Of a DNA stretch of 64,000 nt, positions 8,053-16,953 are shown one piece after another. This DNA is from CAIOZA01 sp964464375. Its GTDB lineage: Bacteria > Bacteroidota > Ignavibacteria > Kapaibacteriales > UBA2268. The notes under the pieces were generated by a model, which worked only from the letters and a program-made list of their open reading frames with translations, had not been told where the DNA came from and made no database searches. Location: assembly GCA_964464375.1 (NCBI GenBank), contig CAYXFU010000014.1:22717-86716 (forward strand), in the 5' to 3' direction. How positions within the stretch are numbered: position 1 is the first letter of the stretch; the number at the start of each line of letters is the position of its first letter. Position numbers and translations under genes: made by a program.

Positions 8053-10386
8053 TTGAAAATTATCTGCATTATATTTATAATTTTTGTTTCTGCAATATCT
8101 TCATTGATTAGCGGGGCTGATTCAATTGCCCAATATGAAAAAAAACTTCTAACTGCCGGCAAACATGAACAGGTCAATATCTTGATTAAGCTTTCCACAT
8201 ACTATCAGAATATAAATCTAAAAAAAGCTGTAGAATATTCTGGAAAAGCCATTGAAATTGCCACTGTAACTAACAATATCAAAGGTCAGGCTGAAGCTTA
8301 TCTGGTATATGCTAACCAAGTTATCAGATATGAGTTGCATGATTCAACAATCATAATCAAAGAAAAAGCATACAATCTATACATGAGCATTGGTGAGGAA
8401 CGTTTAGCCGCAAACGCACTTCTGGACGAAGCGGGTACAACATTGATGCTCCATCAATACTCCAAAACTAATGAATTGGTTCATAAAGCCATACATTTGC
8501 TCGATAAGTACGACGACAGGAAGGCTATTGCCTGGAGTTTCTCAATACTTGGTCAACTATATAATATATTCGATCTCCAGGACTTAGCCATAGAATATTT
8601 AAACAATTCTATTCATATATATGAAAGTATTGGCGAAACTGTTAGTGCACAACATGTTTATGTATTGAAAAATCTTGCCAAGCTTGGGGCGAAAGATAAA
8701 TCATCAATTAAAGATCTTCAGTATTCGTTGAGCGTTTTCAAGAAGAACGGCAAAAATTTCGATTTGATTGAGATCTATCGAGGAATTGCAGATTATTATC
8801 ATACTTTTGAGAAGAATTATACTTTAGCATCCTATTATCTCGATACGGCATTGACATTAGCCAAAGGCATGGGTGACAATACTATGCATGGCATATTACT
8901 TTCTCAATATGCCTGGCTTTATCATTTAAAAGGTGATTATTCTAAAGAACTTGATTATAATCGGGAAGCTTTGGAAGTAAGAAGAAAATCAGGTTTTTCA
9001 ATTCTTTTTGCCAGTTCACATTTAAATTTAGGAGCAACGTTTCTTATAATGAAGAGATATGATAGTTGCGAAGCTTATCTAAAAAAAGGGCTCGAATTGC
9101 TTGGAGATACAAATTCAAATCACTACACAAAGCGAGCTTTTAATCTTCTCTATCAGTATTATTTTGAAAAAAATGATTTACAAAAGGCTCTCTATTATAG
9201 GAACAAAGAGATGTTTGTTCAGCATCAGATGTCCATACAGGAAAATTCTGAGAGGATCAGTTCATTAAAAATGCAACTCGATCTGGCTGAATCAGAAAGG
9301 AATTTATCTCTACTGAAGCATGAGAAGGCAACAACATTCAATATCATAATAATTATTACAATTGTTCTTCTGTTAGCCTGCGGTATATTTTACTTCATAA
9401 ATTACCGCCGAAAACAAAATAATGCACTATTAGCCAAACGAATTGAAGATGCAGCTTTGATCAAAACACAGTTGTTTTCTGATTCCTCCCTTGAACCGCC
9501 GGGTTTAATGTATTTATATGATCCGGTTGATCATACTAACATAATCATTAATAATACCGTGCTCAATGATTTGGGTTATCGTTATGCCATACAGGATAAA
9601 CCGGATAAACTTTTCTGGGGATTAATCGATAAAGATGATGAATATCGCTTTAAGGATCTGCTGGATAATAACGAATTAGGTATCGATGACAATCCGTTGG
9701 TTATTGAATTCAGACTCAAAGACTATTTTGGGGATCTGAGGTATTTCAGATCGTTAAATAAAGTAATTTCCGAAAATGAACCGGGCAAGAACAAAAAAAT
9801 TCTCGGTGTTGCAATCGAAGTTTCTGATTACAAGAAATATCAAGAAAATCAAACAAAACAGAAAACCCTAATCGAAGGTATCAATCAATTTATTGAGCAA
9901 ATATCAAATATTACTAATGCAAGGGACATTTATGTTAAAACTGCTGATAAAATAAAAGAAATCAGCGGAGCATCTTTAGTATGTATCAGTTCTTTCGATC
10001 AAAATGAAAAAGTATTGACTCCTCAGCATTTTAGTGTAGAATCTCAACTTTTGCAAAAATTAAATGATGTTCTTGGTATGAATATAGAGAAGATGACAAT
10101 CCCGGTCTCAGATTATATGCTGGAAGATATTAAAAGCAATAAAATAAAATATTGGAATGATATCTATGAGCCAACTGGCGGTATTATTTCCCAGCAGATT
10201 GCAGTATTGCTCAAGGATATGTTCAGCGTAAGGGAGATATTGGGTTTATCACTTGTTTATAATGAAGAGATCATCGGAGCAATCATAATAATTATGCGAA
10301 ACGTAAGGTTGGATATTGAACCGGAAATCCTAAGAATTTATGCGAATATTGCTTCTAATGCACTGAAAAATTTGAACTATAAGTGA
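8053..10386 (+). CDS. TPR-repeat membrane sensor with PAS-like and GAF domains, no kinase domain
   Basis: The open frame runs back to 7843, over the start of menG, but the real start is most likely TTG 8053: it follows GAAGGGTGAG with about 8 bases spacing and begins a signal-anchor (KIICIIFIIFVSAISSL). The 777-residue product then has about nine tetratricopeptide repeats (residues 35-400, e.g. AVEYSGKAIEIA, EYLNNSIHIYESIGE, AYLKKGLELLGD), a coiled coil, a membrane segment at about 430-450 (IIIIITIVLLLACGIFYFI), a PAS-like region (about 470-600) and a GAF-like domain to the end. Such TPR sensors normally continue into a histidine kinase or GGDEF output domain; here the frame stops with none. 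It may act through a separate partner, or be a truncated kinase. Confidence 0.72.
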   Translation: MKIICIIFIIFVSAISSLISGADSIAQYEKKLLTAGKHEQVNILIKLSTYYQNINLKKAVEYSGKAIEIATVTNNIKGQAEAYLVYANQVIRYELHDSTIIIKEKAYNLYMSIGEERLAANALLDEAGTTLMLHQYSKTNELVHKAIHLLDKYDDRKAIAWSFSILGQLYNIFDLQDLAIEYLNNSIHIYESIGETVSAQHVYVLKNLAKLGAKDKSSIKDLQYSLSVFKKNGKNFDLIEIYRGIADYYHTFEKNYTLASYYLDTALTLAKGMGDNTMHGILLSQYAWLYHLKGDYSKELDYNREALEVRRKSGFSILFASSHLNLGATFLIMKRYDSCEAYLKKGLELLGDTNSNHYTKRAFNLLYQYYFEKNDLQKALYYRNKEMFVQHQMSIQENSERISSLKMQLDLAESERNLSLLKHEKATTFNIIIIITIVLLLACGIFYFINYRRKQNNALLAKRIEDAALIKTQLFSDSSLEPPGLMYLYDPVDHTNIIINNTVLNDLGYRYAIQDKPDKLFWGLIDKDDEYRFKDLLDNNELGIDDNPLVIEFRLKDYFGDLRYFRSLNKVISENEPGKNKKILGVAIEVSDYKKYQENQTKQKTLIEGINQFIEQISNITNARDIYVKTADKIKEISGASLVCISSFDQNEKVLTPQHFSVESQLLQKLNDVLGMNIEKMTIPVSDYMLEDIKSNKIKYWNDIYEPTGGIISQQIAVLLKDMFSVREILGLSLVYNEEIIGAIIIIMRNVRLDIEPEILRIYANIASNALKNLNYK

Positions 10387-10485
10387 AATAATGAATAGAA
10401 GGACTCCACTTCCCAGGTGGAGCACATCCAATTCTTTAATCATGCCTTTAATCCTAAAAATCAAGTAAATCACAGTACAGACATT

Positions 10486-10686
10486 TTATAATTTCACAAA
10501 TTTACTGACTTTGTCGCCAATCTTTATAAAATAGATGCCGGTAGCCAAACCGGATACAACGATATGCAGGGGCAATTCAGTTTGTCCAAATATATTAAAG
10601 ATCTTTATGTCGCTTTGTAAGGGAGAACGACCGTTCGCCCATACGGATATTTCAATGAAATCGGAGTTTGGATTGCATCGATTGCA
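10486..10686 (-). pseudogene. Orphan T9SS C-terminal domain remnant
   Basis: Reading the minus strand from 10686 down gives 66 codons after an in-frame TGA: CNPNSDFIEISV, then WANGRSPLQS, then DIKIFNIFGQTELPL, then VVSGLATGIYFIKIGDK and VSKFVKL before the stop at 10486-10488. This is a complete and quite well kept T9SS sorting domain with nothing in front of it: no start codon, no passenger, and a stop just upstream. The same frame carries an inserted palindrome (10617-10644) encoding the WANGRSPLQ segment. It is a relic of a secreted-protein gene whose 5' part has been lost. It closely resembles the tail of the protein at 39673-40557. Confidence 0.75.
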
Positions 10687-10690
10687 TCAT

Positions 10691-11302
10691 GAATTTGCAC
10701 TTTATGCACTATTTAAATAAATGTTTGGTTGTTTTGATTTTCTTTAACCTCTTTATTTATCAACTATTTTACTTTTGGGTTTGCACTTATGCATCTTTTG
10801 CATCGTTTTTTTTCAATTTTAAAATTTAATCCCTAACGGGATAAGGAAATGCAAAAAAAGATTATTGATCTACAAATATTTGGACTTCGATAGAGTTCCC
10901 TTTTTTCTATCACGTAGTGATTGAATATTTTTGCTTTCCCATGCCACCAATTGCAAATTGCGAAATTGGAGGTAATTTTTCAAAGAAACGGTTTTAAAAG
11001 GAAATGTAAATAGAATATATAATTTATTTTTAGAAAATGCAGGATCAACCTCACCCCAGCCCTTTACATTAATGGAGAGGGAGTTCCAAAGTCGGAATAT
11101 ATCTGGCTTTATCACTGCGTTCGAAATGACAATACAGATGCAGAAATTTGCCTCGCTAGCCACGAAAAAGTTTTCTTTTTTTTACTTCAACTAATTTATT
11201 ATTTATGTATGATAAATTTTACTAGTAAATAAAAAATAATTTTCTTATTTTAATCCAACAAATTAATATTAATTGTATTTATCCCCTACTTTTCAAGAGG
11301 TT
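10691..11302. repeat. Gene-poor stretch with dispersed repeat copies
   Basis: No gene is supported here. At about 10965-11025 lies a block (TTGCGAAATTGGAGG, then CAAAGAAACGGTTTTAAAAGG and AAATAGAAT) that recurs at about 14770-14835, so the two copies flank the gene between them. At 11048-11094 is an inverted copy of the CCCTCTCC/GGAGAGGG repeat seen at 6809. From 11110 to 11160 is a weak match to the 'CGTTCGAAATGACA' end of the GTCATTC repeat family. The last 120 bases are AT-rich and hold the upstream region of the next gene. Confidence 0.65.
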
Positions 11303-11305
11303 ATG

Positions 11306-14300
11306 ATGATTATACTCAGACCAATTATCCGTAAAGGTAATGATAGGAACATTACTAACATTATATGGCACAGTTCAGCCATACTGTTTTGCCTGGCTTT
11401 TCTTACGTCATCTCTAAAAGCAACGGATTTATCAATCGATTCAATTTTCTCTCCTCCATCAGAAGTAGAGGTTGGATCTACCTATCCTGTTAGATTTAAA
11501 ATAACAAATAATTTATATCTGGCAGCTGATAAGTTCACGGTAACTGTCAGTATTTCTAATGAACTAGGAATCATCTGGTCAGTTAAAGATACATTTGGAG
11601 TGTTAGCAGCATATACATCTGGAACATATACTTCAAAATATACTTGGATACCTGATCTTGTAGGTGGAAAGCATATTGTTTTTGCGAGAGTCACTTATTC
11701 ACAGGATATTGATCGTAGTAATGATACTCTGAGAAAGGAAGTCGCAGTTGTTCCGAAGGATACTGTTTGGGCAAAAATTATTGAAGGGATTCGTTTATCG
11801 ACTCTTCAATCTCATAATAACACAAAGATAATGGAATCAAAGCTTCATTTCCTGCCATTTACCCCACCTGCATGGGGTTATTATAATGTAGTTTTAAAAG
11901 AAACTTCACAAAGCCCGGCAATTTGGCTTATTAAAAATTTAATTATACCGGCAATAACCTTACCAACCTGGATGGTAAATTGGAGTCATGAAGCTTACAC
12001 TCCCAGCCCTAGTGCTGACACTGTGAAAGTTATCGAATCCACCAGTTTGACAGCTGCACTAACAATGCCAATGTGGGATGAACTAAAATCATTTAAGATA
12101 CCAATTGAATATGTAACTGACACACTTTCTAATGGGAAAACAGTTGACAGCATACCCAGAAATTTAGTATTAAATCAACCTAATCCTACTGTTAACCAAC
12201 CACCCAAAGATACAGTTTACAGATCTGATATGCCGAATATTGATTTGAATAAGCTTCAGAATCCCGGGACTGTTTCAGGATATGCCGGGGATAAAAACGC
12301 CTGTGCAGCCGCAAGCTGTGCAAATAGTATGGAATGGCTGGAAATAAGGAATCCGAAAATTAAATCAAACATTTCCCACCGGGATAAACTTACGGAATTA
12401 AGTAAATTTATGGAGAGAATGAGAGAGGAGGGAGCAAACGATTCTATGATTGTAGTTGGTAAATTGAGGTATATAAATGCTCACAGGTTACCAATACATG
12501 TTAAATTCTGGATAAAAGGAATAGCAGGAGACATTCAATCGGGTGATGATATTGAGCAAAAAGCCAGTAATCAGGGAGACGGAGTTCACGGACCAAGCTG
12601 GGACTATCTTAAACGTGAAATGCAAAATAATGAGGATGTGGAAGCAGGATTTTCTTTCTTTACTAAAAGAGATACAGTTTGGAGATCAACTGGCGGACAC
12701 GCTGTAGTTATTTCAGGTATGGGAGAAGGAGGAGGCAATAAACAAATCTGGTTCCGGGATGACGCTGTTCAAGGACGAACTGGAGGAGAAAGAGAGGTAT
12801 CTGCCCAATGGAATTTATATTCCGACAGTACTCCATACATAAAATATGGGCGTTACAATGGTGTAGAATATACTACAGTTATGGATGGTGTATATTCGGA
12901 AAGTTATGACAGCACAGTAACCTTTAAAGAAAAAGGTATTTTCGACCTGATTTTCGAAGGTGCCGGCAAATATATCAGAGAACAAGATAAAGCTAAAAAG
13001 GGCGCTACAGATTTTCAGGCAAGGGTTGCAAATGCTGTGGCTAAACGTAAAAAAGGAGATGCTGCCCAATGGATTGTAAAAAATATGCCGTATTCTACTG
13101 ATGGAGTTAATCAATTTGAAACATATTTTGATGCGCGGCAAATGGGTTATGTGAATGATTCGGAGAAGAATGAAAACCCTGATATGTTGGCAACTACTGA
13201 TTCCATATTAGTAAAAATCTATTATTCAGATTCCACCTGGCTTTCTGCAAAACAAGTATCTGAGAATAATTTTTTCTGGTATAAATTTAATAAGTCTTCA
13301 ATTACAAAACTGCCTGAAGGTTCAATCGATAATGGTAATTTCAAAATTACTGATACCTATAAACCCTATAATCCTACTTTTACAGGTAATACAGTTAATA
13401 TTAGTGACTCTAGCTTAACCGCTTTAGAAATGAAAATTATTGAGCTCGACAATAAATCAAATCCGAGTTCAACTGCTCCTCCTTATTCAGGTGATATAGC
13501 GGCATCAGCTCCATCTACCGTTGCAAACATACTTGAGTGGCTGGAAGCAGTAAATTCAAATCTTAAAACAAATCTGAATCAAAGAAATAAGTTAATGACG
13601 CTTAGTTACCTGATGAACAGAGCTACTGGAAAAGGAGCGACTCGTGAAAATTTCATCAAAGGGACGTTAAATTTGATCGATACTCTCAAAGTTCCATTAA
13701 AAGTAAAATTCCAGAGTTTCATGACTAATTCCGGTGATGTTCAATCACCCAATTCAAAGTACAACCATAATGCTAAAAATGAAACGTCATCCAAAGGAAA
13801 GCCAGACTGGCAATGGATAAAAAAGGAGTTGAAAGCAAATGGCACAATTGCAGTTGAGTTAGGCTGGTATGATAATACAGGACGCAAATCAGGTACCTGG
13901 TGCAATATCGCAGGATATTTAGAGCAGAATGGTACGAGAAAACTTTTGATAAAAGACGACTGTAATCAGGATAGCGCAGGTGGGACAAGAAAAGCTCTGC
14001 TGTCTTTTGATACATCATCATCCGGTTATCCGATGCTGGCTGAGCATTCGAATAGTACTAAACAATGTTATATCGAAAGTGTAGTTTCAATTTCCTATGA
14101 TCCAACTGTGATATTCACAGGAATCGGTGAAGAGATTTCAGGAGCTGTTACAAATTTCAGCATTTATCCTAATCCCGCATCTGATGAAGAGTCCTTGACC
14201 TTAGAATTCTTTGCTCCTGCAAGCGGCAATGTTGAAATTGCTCTATATGATCTTATAGGTAATAAAATTCAAGAGATTAACACCGGATATTATGAAAAAG

Positions 14301-14422
14301 GACAGTATAAGGTATTCTGGAACAATTTGGACAACTACAGTTCAAAACTGCAATCCGGGGTATATGTAGTAGTTCTGAAAGGTGATAAATTCAAAGCTGC
14401 GACAAAGCTGATAAAATATTAA
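11306..14422 (+). CDS. T9SS-secreted protein with duplicated cysteine-peptidase-like domain (second copy inactive)
   Basis: The start is one of two adjacent ATGs (11303, 11306) behind AAGAGG at 11295-11300; 11306 has the better spacing and gives 1,038 residues. After a signal anchor comes a CARDB-like beta domain (DLSIDSIFSPPSEVEVGS...). Two homologous regions follow. The first (DNA about 12280-12900) has ACAAASCANSMEWL with candidate nucleophile cysteines at codons 12302 and 12317, GGHAVVISGM (His codon 12698) and WFRDD, an order and spacing like C39/papain-type folds. The second (about 13485-14110) aligns along its length but reads ASAPSTVANILEWL and GTWCNIAGY at those sites, so Cys and His are gone. 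The T9SS tail is IYPNPASDEESL ... GVYVVVLKGDKF ... KLIKY. Peptidase identity is inferred from motifs. Confidence 0.72.
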   Translation: MIILRPIIRKGNDRNITNIIWHSSAILFCLAFLTSSLKATDLSIDSIFSPPSEVEVGSTYPVRFKITNNLYLAADKFTVTVSISNELGIIWSVKDTFGVLAAYTSGTYTSKYTWIPDLVGGKHIVFARVTYSQDIDRSNDTLRKEVAVVPKDTVWAKIIEGIRLSTLQSHNNTKIMESKLHFLPFTPPAWGYYNVVLKETSQSPAIWLIKNLIIPAITLPTWMVNWSHEAYTPSPSADTVKVIESTSLTAALTMPMWDELKSFKIPIEYVTDTLSNGKTVDSIPRNLVLNQPNPTVNQPPKDTVYRSDMPNIDLNKLQNPGTVSGYAGDKNACAAASCANSMEWLEIRNPKIKSNISHRDKLTELSKFMERMREEGANDSMIVVGKLRYINAHRLPIHVKFWIKGIAGDIQSGDDIEQKASNQGDGVHGPSWDYLKREMQNNEDVEAGFSFFTKRDTVWRSTGGHAVVISGMGEGGGNKQIWFRDDAVQGRTGGEREVSAQWNLYSDSTPYIKYGRYNGVEYTTVMDGVYSESYDSTVTFKEKGIFDLIFEGAGKYIREQDKAKKGATDFQARVANAVAKRKKGDAAQWIVKNMPYSTDGVNQFETYFDARQMGYVNDSEKNENPDMLATTDSILVKIYYSDSTWLSAKQVSENNFFWYKFNKSSITKLPEGSIDNGNFKITDTYKPYNPTFTGNTVNISDSSLTALEMKIIELDNKSNPSSTAPPYSGDIAASAPSTVANILEWLEAVNSNLKTNLNQRNKLMTLSYLMNRATGKGATRENFIKGTLNLIDTLKVPLKVKFQSFMTNSGDVQSPNSKYNHNAKNETSSKGKPDWQWIKKELKANGTIAVELGWYDNTGRKSGTWCNIAGYLEQNGTRKLLIKDDCNQDSAGGTRKALLSFDTSSSGYPMLAEHSNSTKQCYIESVVSISYDPTVIFTGIGEEISGAVTNFSIYPNPASDEESLTLEFFAPASGNVEIALYDLIGNKIQEINTGYYEKGQYKVFWNNLDNYSSKLQSGVYVVVLKGDKFKAATKLIKY

Positions 14423-14434
14423 ATGAATATTATC

Positions 14435-14468
14435 AAAAATCGGGAGTTTTATCTCCCGATTTTTTTTT
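14435..14468 (+). terminator. Rho-independent terminator after the duplicated-domain T9SS gene
   Basis: AAAAATCGGGAG, a short TTTTAT loop, and CTCCCGATTTTT followed by further T form a clean stem with a T tract, 12 bases after the stop at 14422. Confidence 0.9.
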
Positions 14469-15020
14469 GATTATTCATCGAAGATGCCACCCCACCCCAG
14501 CCCTCTCCGCGAGCGGAGAGGAAGAAATACAGAATGATTATTTGCATTGTGTTTTTCACTTTTTTCAGGTCGCTCCGATGGAGCTTTTGTTCGTTATTAT
14601 ATTTGATTTCTACAAACAGATCGCTACTACGTAGCTGAGTATAAATTACATTTTCTACATTAATTGCTTTGTGTTTTAGCCTTTCAACTTTTCACTAATC
14701 ACTCCTTCACTAAAAACTAATACAACACCTACCCCGACCCTTCCTCGAGGAAGGGAGAAATACAAATACAATTTGCGAAAAAGGGGATGATATATCAAAG
14801 AAACGGTTTTTATAGGAAATATAAATAGAATTAAAAATGTTTTAATCTCTTGGGGCTTGTTTTTGACGAGCCTCTGCGTCGTTATTAAACCAATTACATC
14901 ACAAATTCACTAAAATTCTCCCTGGAAATTGTTGTGAAATCTGAAATTGCATTTTTGTACAGGGAGGTTTAAAACCCTCCCTTTGTGGTTTTGGTCATAT
15001 ATTGCATCAATGATATAATT
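14469..15020. repeat. Intergenic repeat mosaic
   Basis: No gene is supported. The stretch holds several short palindromic units: CCCTCTCCGCGAGCGGAGAGG near 14500, CCCTTCCTCGAGGAAGGG near 14738, and CGCTCCGATGGAGC near 14571. A copy of the block found at 10965 lies at about 14770-14835. At 14882-14950 is a block (ATTAAACCAATTA, then GGAAATTGTTGTGAAATCTGAA) that recurs at about 16074-16128, so the two copies flank the membrane-protein gene in between. GGGAGGTTTAAAACCCTCCC at 14963-14982 is a hairpin and could terminate the minus-strand gene ending at 15021. Confidence 0.7.
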
Positions 15021-16001
15021 CTAACGAAAAATATATAATGGCAGCATAAGAGATCCCACTAATAGAATAATACTATAAAGTCCATCTTCGAATGATGGTG
15101 CAGGCATTGTGTCGACAACTGGTTCTCGCTTGTATATTTTAATGAATAGTGTTCGAAAAATTTTCTGTATAATAAGAAAGGTTAATGGCATAATCATTCC
15201 ACTTTTAAGTGTGTTTAATCTAAAAGTACTGAGATAAGAATATTGATTAAGAAGATAAAATCCATAGAGTAAAATGAATACTGCCAAACAGAAAAAACCA
15301 ATGTAGTATGTTTTTTCACGTATTAATTTATAATCAATTACCAGCCAGAAAATCAATAAAAAGCTAACTATTAGATTCATAGTTAAAAATTTATCTGTAT
15401 CGGATTTGATGAGATAACAAGCTAGTTGAAGCCCTAATACTATCATTACAACAACTTTGAATCTGTTCGATCTTTTTTTTATATCTCTTTCCGAAACTAC
15501 TTCCTGTCTGTCCTTAAGTTTTTGGATTTTCAGAATTTCGAAATCTTTTAATTCAGATAAATCAAGTTTGGGTTCTTCATATTTTATAGATAATTTTTCT
15601 TCTGTTGTTTTGCCGGTAAAGCTTTGTTTGTAAGCAGTATTGTCTCTTGTAACCATAAAGACATTATCGTGTTCGCTGTCAGATTCCGGAATATATAAGC
15701 ATAGATCTTTATCCAACAATTTTTTCGGAAACAGTGAAGTATCAGTCAAAGTAAAGTAACCTGATACTTTAACATTGTAATTAATGCCTTCAGGATATGT
15801 TAAATAATTTATAAGATAAGCAAATTGGTCATTTCTGATTCTTTGATCAGGTATTACTATGTAATTTCCCTTACTATTTTCTGTTAATTTAAATTCGAAA
15901 TTACTTTTCAAATCACGGGAGTATAAATTGATCCATTGTTGTAAAGCTTTTTTTATCTCGAGATAAGCTGCACCACTGATAAAAATAAGGTACTTTTCCA
16001 T
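15021..16001 (-). CDS. Predicted membrane protein, unknown function
   Basis: I do not recognise this 326-residue protein. The first 180 residues are soluble and mixed alpha/beta (starting MEKYLIFISGAAYLEIKKAL), with a charged helical stretch near residues 150-180. The C-terminal half holds about five membrane segments: VVVMIVLGLQLACYLI, LTMNLIVSFLLIFWLVI, IGFFCLAVFILLYGFYLL, SGMIMPLTFLIIQKIF and YSIILLVGSLMLPLYIF. The N-terminal domain most likely faces the cytoplasm since there is no signal peptide. The gene stands alone between two copies of one intergenic repeat (14882 and 16074), which fits a unit that moved or duplicated together, though no mobility gene is present. Confidence 0.55.
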   Translation of the reverse strand: MEKYLIFISGAAYLEIKKALQQWINLYSRDLKSNFEFKLTENSKGNYIVIPDQRIRNDQFAYLINYLTYPEGINYNVKVSGYFTLTDTSLFPKKLLDKDLCLYIPESDSEHDNVFMVTRDNTAYKQSFTGKTTEEKLSIKYEEPKLDLSELKDFEILKIQKLKDRQEVVSERDIKKRSNRFKVVVMIVLGLQLACYLIKSDTDKFLTMNLIVSFLLIFWLVIDYKLIREKTYYIGFFCLAVFILLYGFYLLNQYSYLSTFRLNTLKSGMIMPLTFLIIQKIFRTLFIKIYKREPVVDTMPAPSFEDGLYSIILLVGSLMLPLYIFR

Positions 16002-16362
16002 AGTTGTTAAATGAATAATATTAAAAAAAAGAATTCCATTTTTCGAAATTTAACAAAATCATCTGTATTAAACCAATTAGATTACGAATTCCGGGAAATT
16101 TTCACGGGAAATTGCTGTGAAATCTGAATTTTTTTTCCAACTCACCAAATATAATAAAATTTGGTGAATTAATTCACCAATTTTCACTTTTTATTGAAAA
16201 TGTCTGCTCTGGTGGACTTACTTAACTGCACTTTGTTTTGATTTTCTTCGCTGTTTCTTGAGCGTGCAAGAACCATTCAGTGGCTTAAAGAAAATATTTT
16301 GCTTCTATTTCGTTCTATTCTACACAAATCAAACTTGTAAGAAAAAAATTGAATTAAAATAA
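16002..16362. other. Intergenic stretch without a gene
   Basis: About 360 bases between divergently read genes. It contains the second copy of the ATTAAACCAATTA ... TGTGAAATCTGAA repeat (16074-16128) and, at 16142-16186, a TTCACCAAAT/ATTTGGTGAA palindrome that could be an operator or a hairpin. From 16200 to 16330 there is a C/T-rich stretch in which I see nothing. Confidence 0.5.
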
Positions 16363-16740
16363 ATGAATGCACCAAAATCAATATCCAAACCAAATCCTTA
16401 CACAATCAAGTTTTTGTGGCGTGACGGAATCGCGACAACAATCAAGCTGGAATCCTTCCGCAAGGAATGTCCTTGTGCTGTCTGCAAAGGTGAAACTATT
16501 GCCGGAAAAGTCGTAGCGTTTCCATCAATGCAAATGTTCACACCGGGAATGAATGAACTGAAAGAGCTTACTCAGGTAGGCAATTATGCCGTTACAGCCG
16601 TATGGGGAGATGGTCACGACACGGGAATCTACAACTGGGATTATCTTCGTGCAATTAGCGACCAGTACTCACTCACTGATGAACAAGTAGAGAAAATTGC
16701 TGAAGCAGCAGAGCAAAAGAAAAAAAGCTCGATGAATTAG
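16363..16740 (+). CDS. DUF971 domain protein
   Basis: The 125-residue protein matches the DUF971 family (also the N-terminal domain of gamma-butyrobetaine hydroxylases): PYTIKFLWRDGIATTIKLE, the RKECPCAVCKGE block with paired cysteines, a VGNYAVTAVWGDGHDTGIY strand, and WDYLRAISDQY. Stand-alone DUF971 proteins in bacteria are often near iron-sulfur or MRP/ApbC-type genes and are thought to help cluster assembly or metal handling, but nothing of that kind is visible here. The cysteines (C-x-C-x-x-C) could bind metal. The start ATG lies about 10 bases behind AAGAAAAAAA with no clear Shine-Dalgarno sequence. Confidence 0.85.
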   Translation: MNAPKSISKPNPYTIKFLWRDGIATTIKLESFRKECPCAVCKGETIAGKVVAFPSMQMFTPGMNELKELTQVGNYAVTAVWGDGHDTGIYNWDYLRAISDQYSLTDEQVEKIAEAAEQKKKSSMN

Positions 16741-16800
16741 AGAATGTTATATATATTTTTTTCCCAAAACTTTATCTATGATTGGGGAGTTCTTGAAATA

Positions 16801-16932
16801 CACATTATGTCGTTCCTGCGATCACGAAGTAGAGGCGAAGCGAGCTACAGGAAAATACTAATACATGGATTCCTCACTAAGTTCGGAATGACCATAAATC
16901 TGACTTTTCACACAGTCTCATTCGCCGGAATG
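16801..16932. repeat. GTCATTC-family palindromic repeat copies
   Basis: The block TGTCGTTCCTGCGATCACG ... CCTCACTAAGTTCGGAATGAC, followed by ACAGTCTCATTCGCCGGAATGACA, belongs to the dispersed family whose ends read TGTCATTC(T/C)GA and TC(A/G)GAATGACA. It is a degenerate copy lying between convergent genes. Confidence 0.75.
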
Positions 16933-16953
16933 ACAGCAAAAATTGATTCAGCA

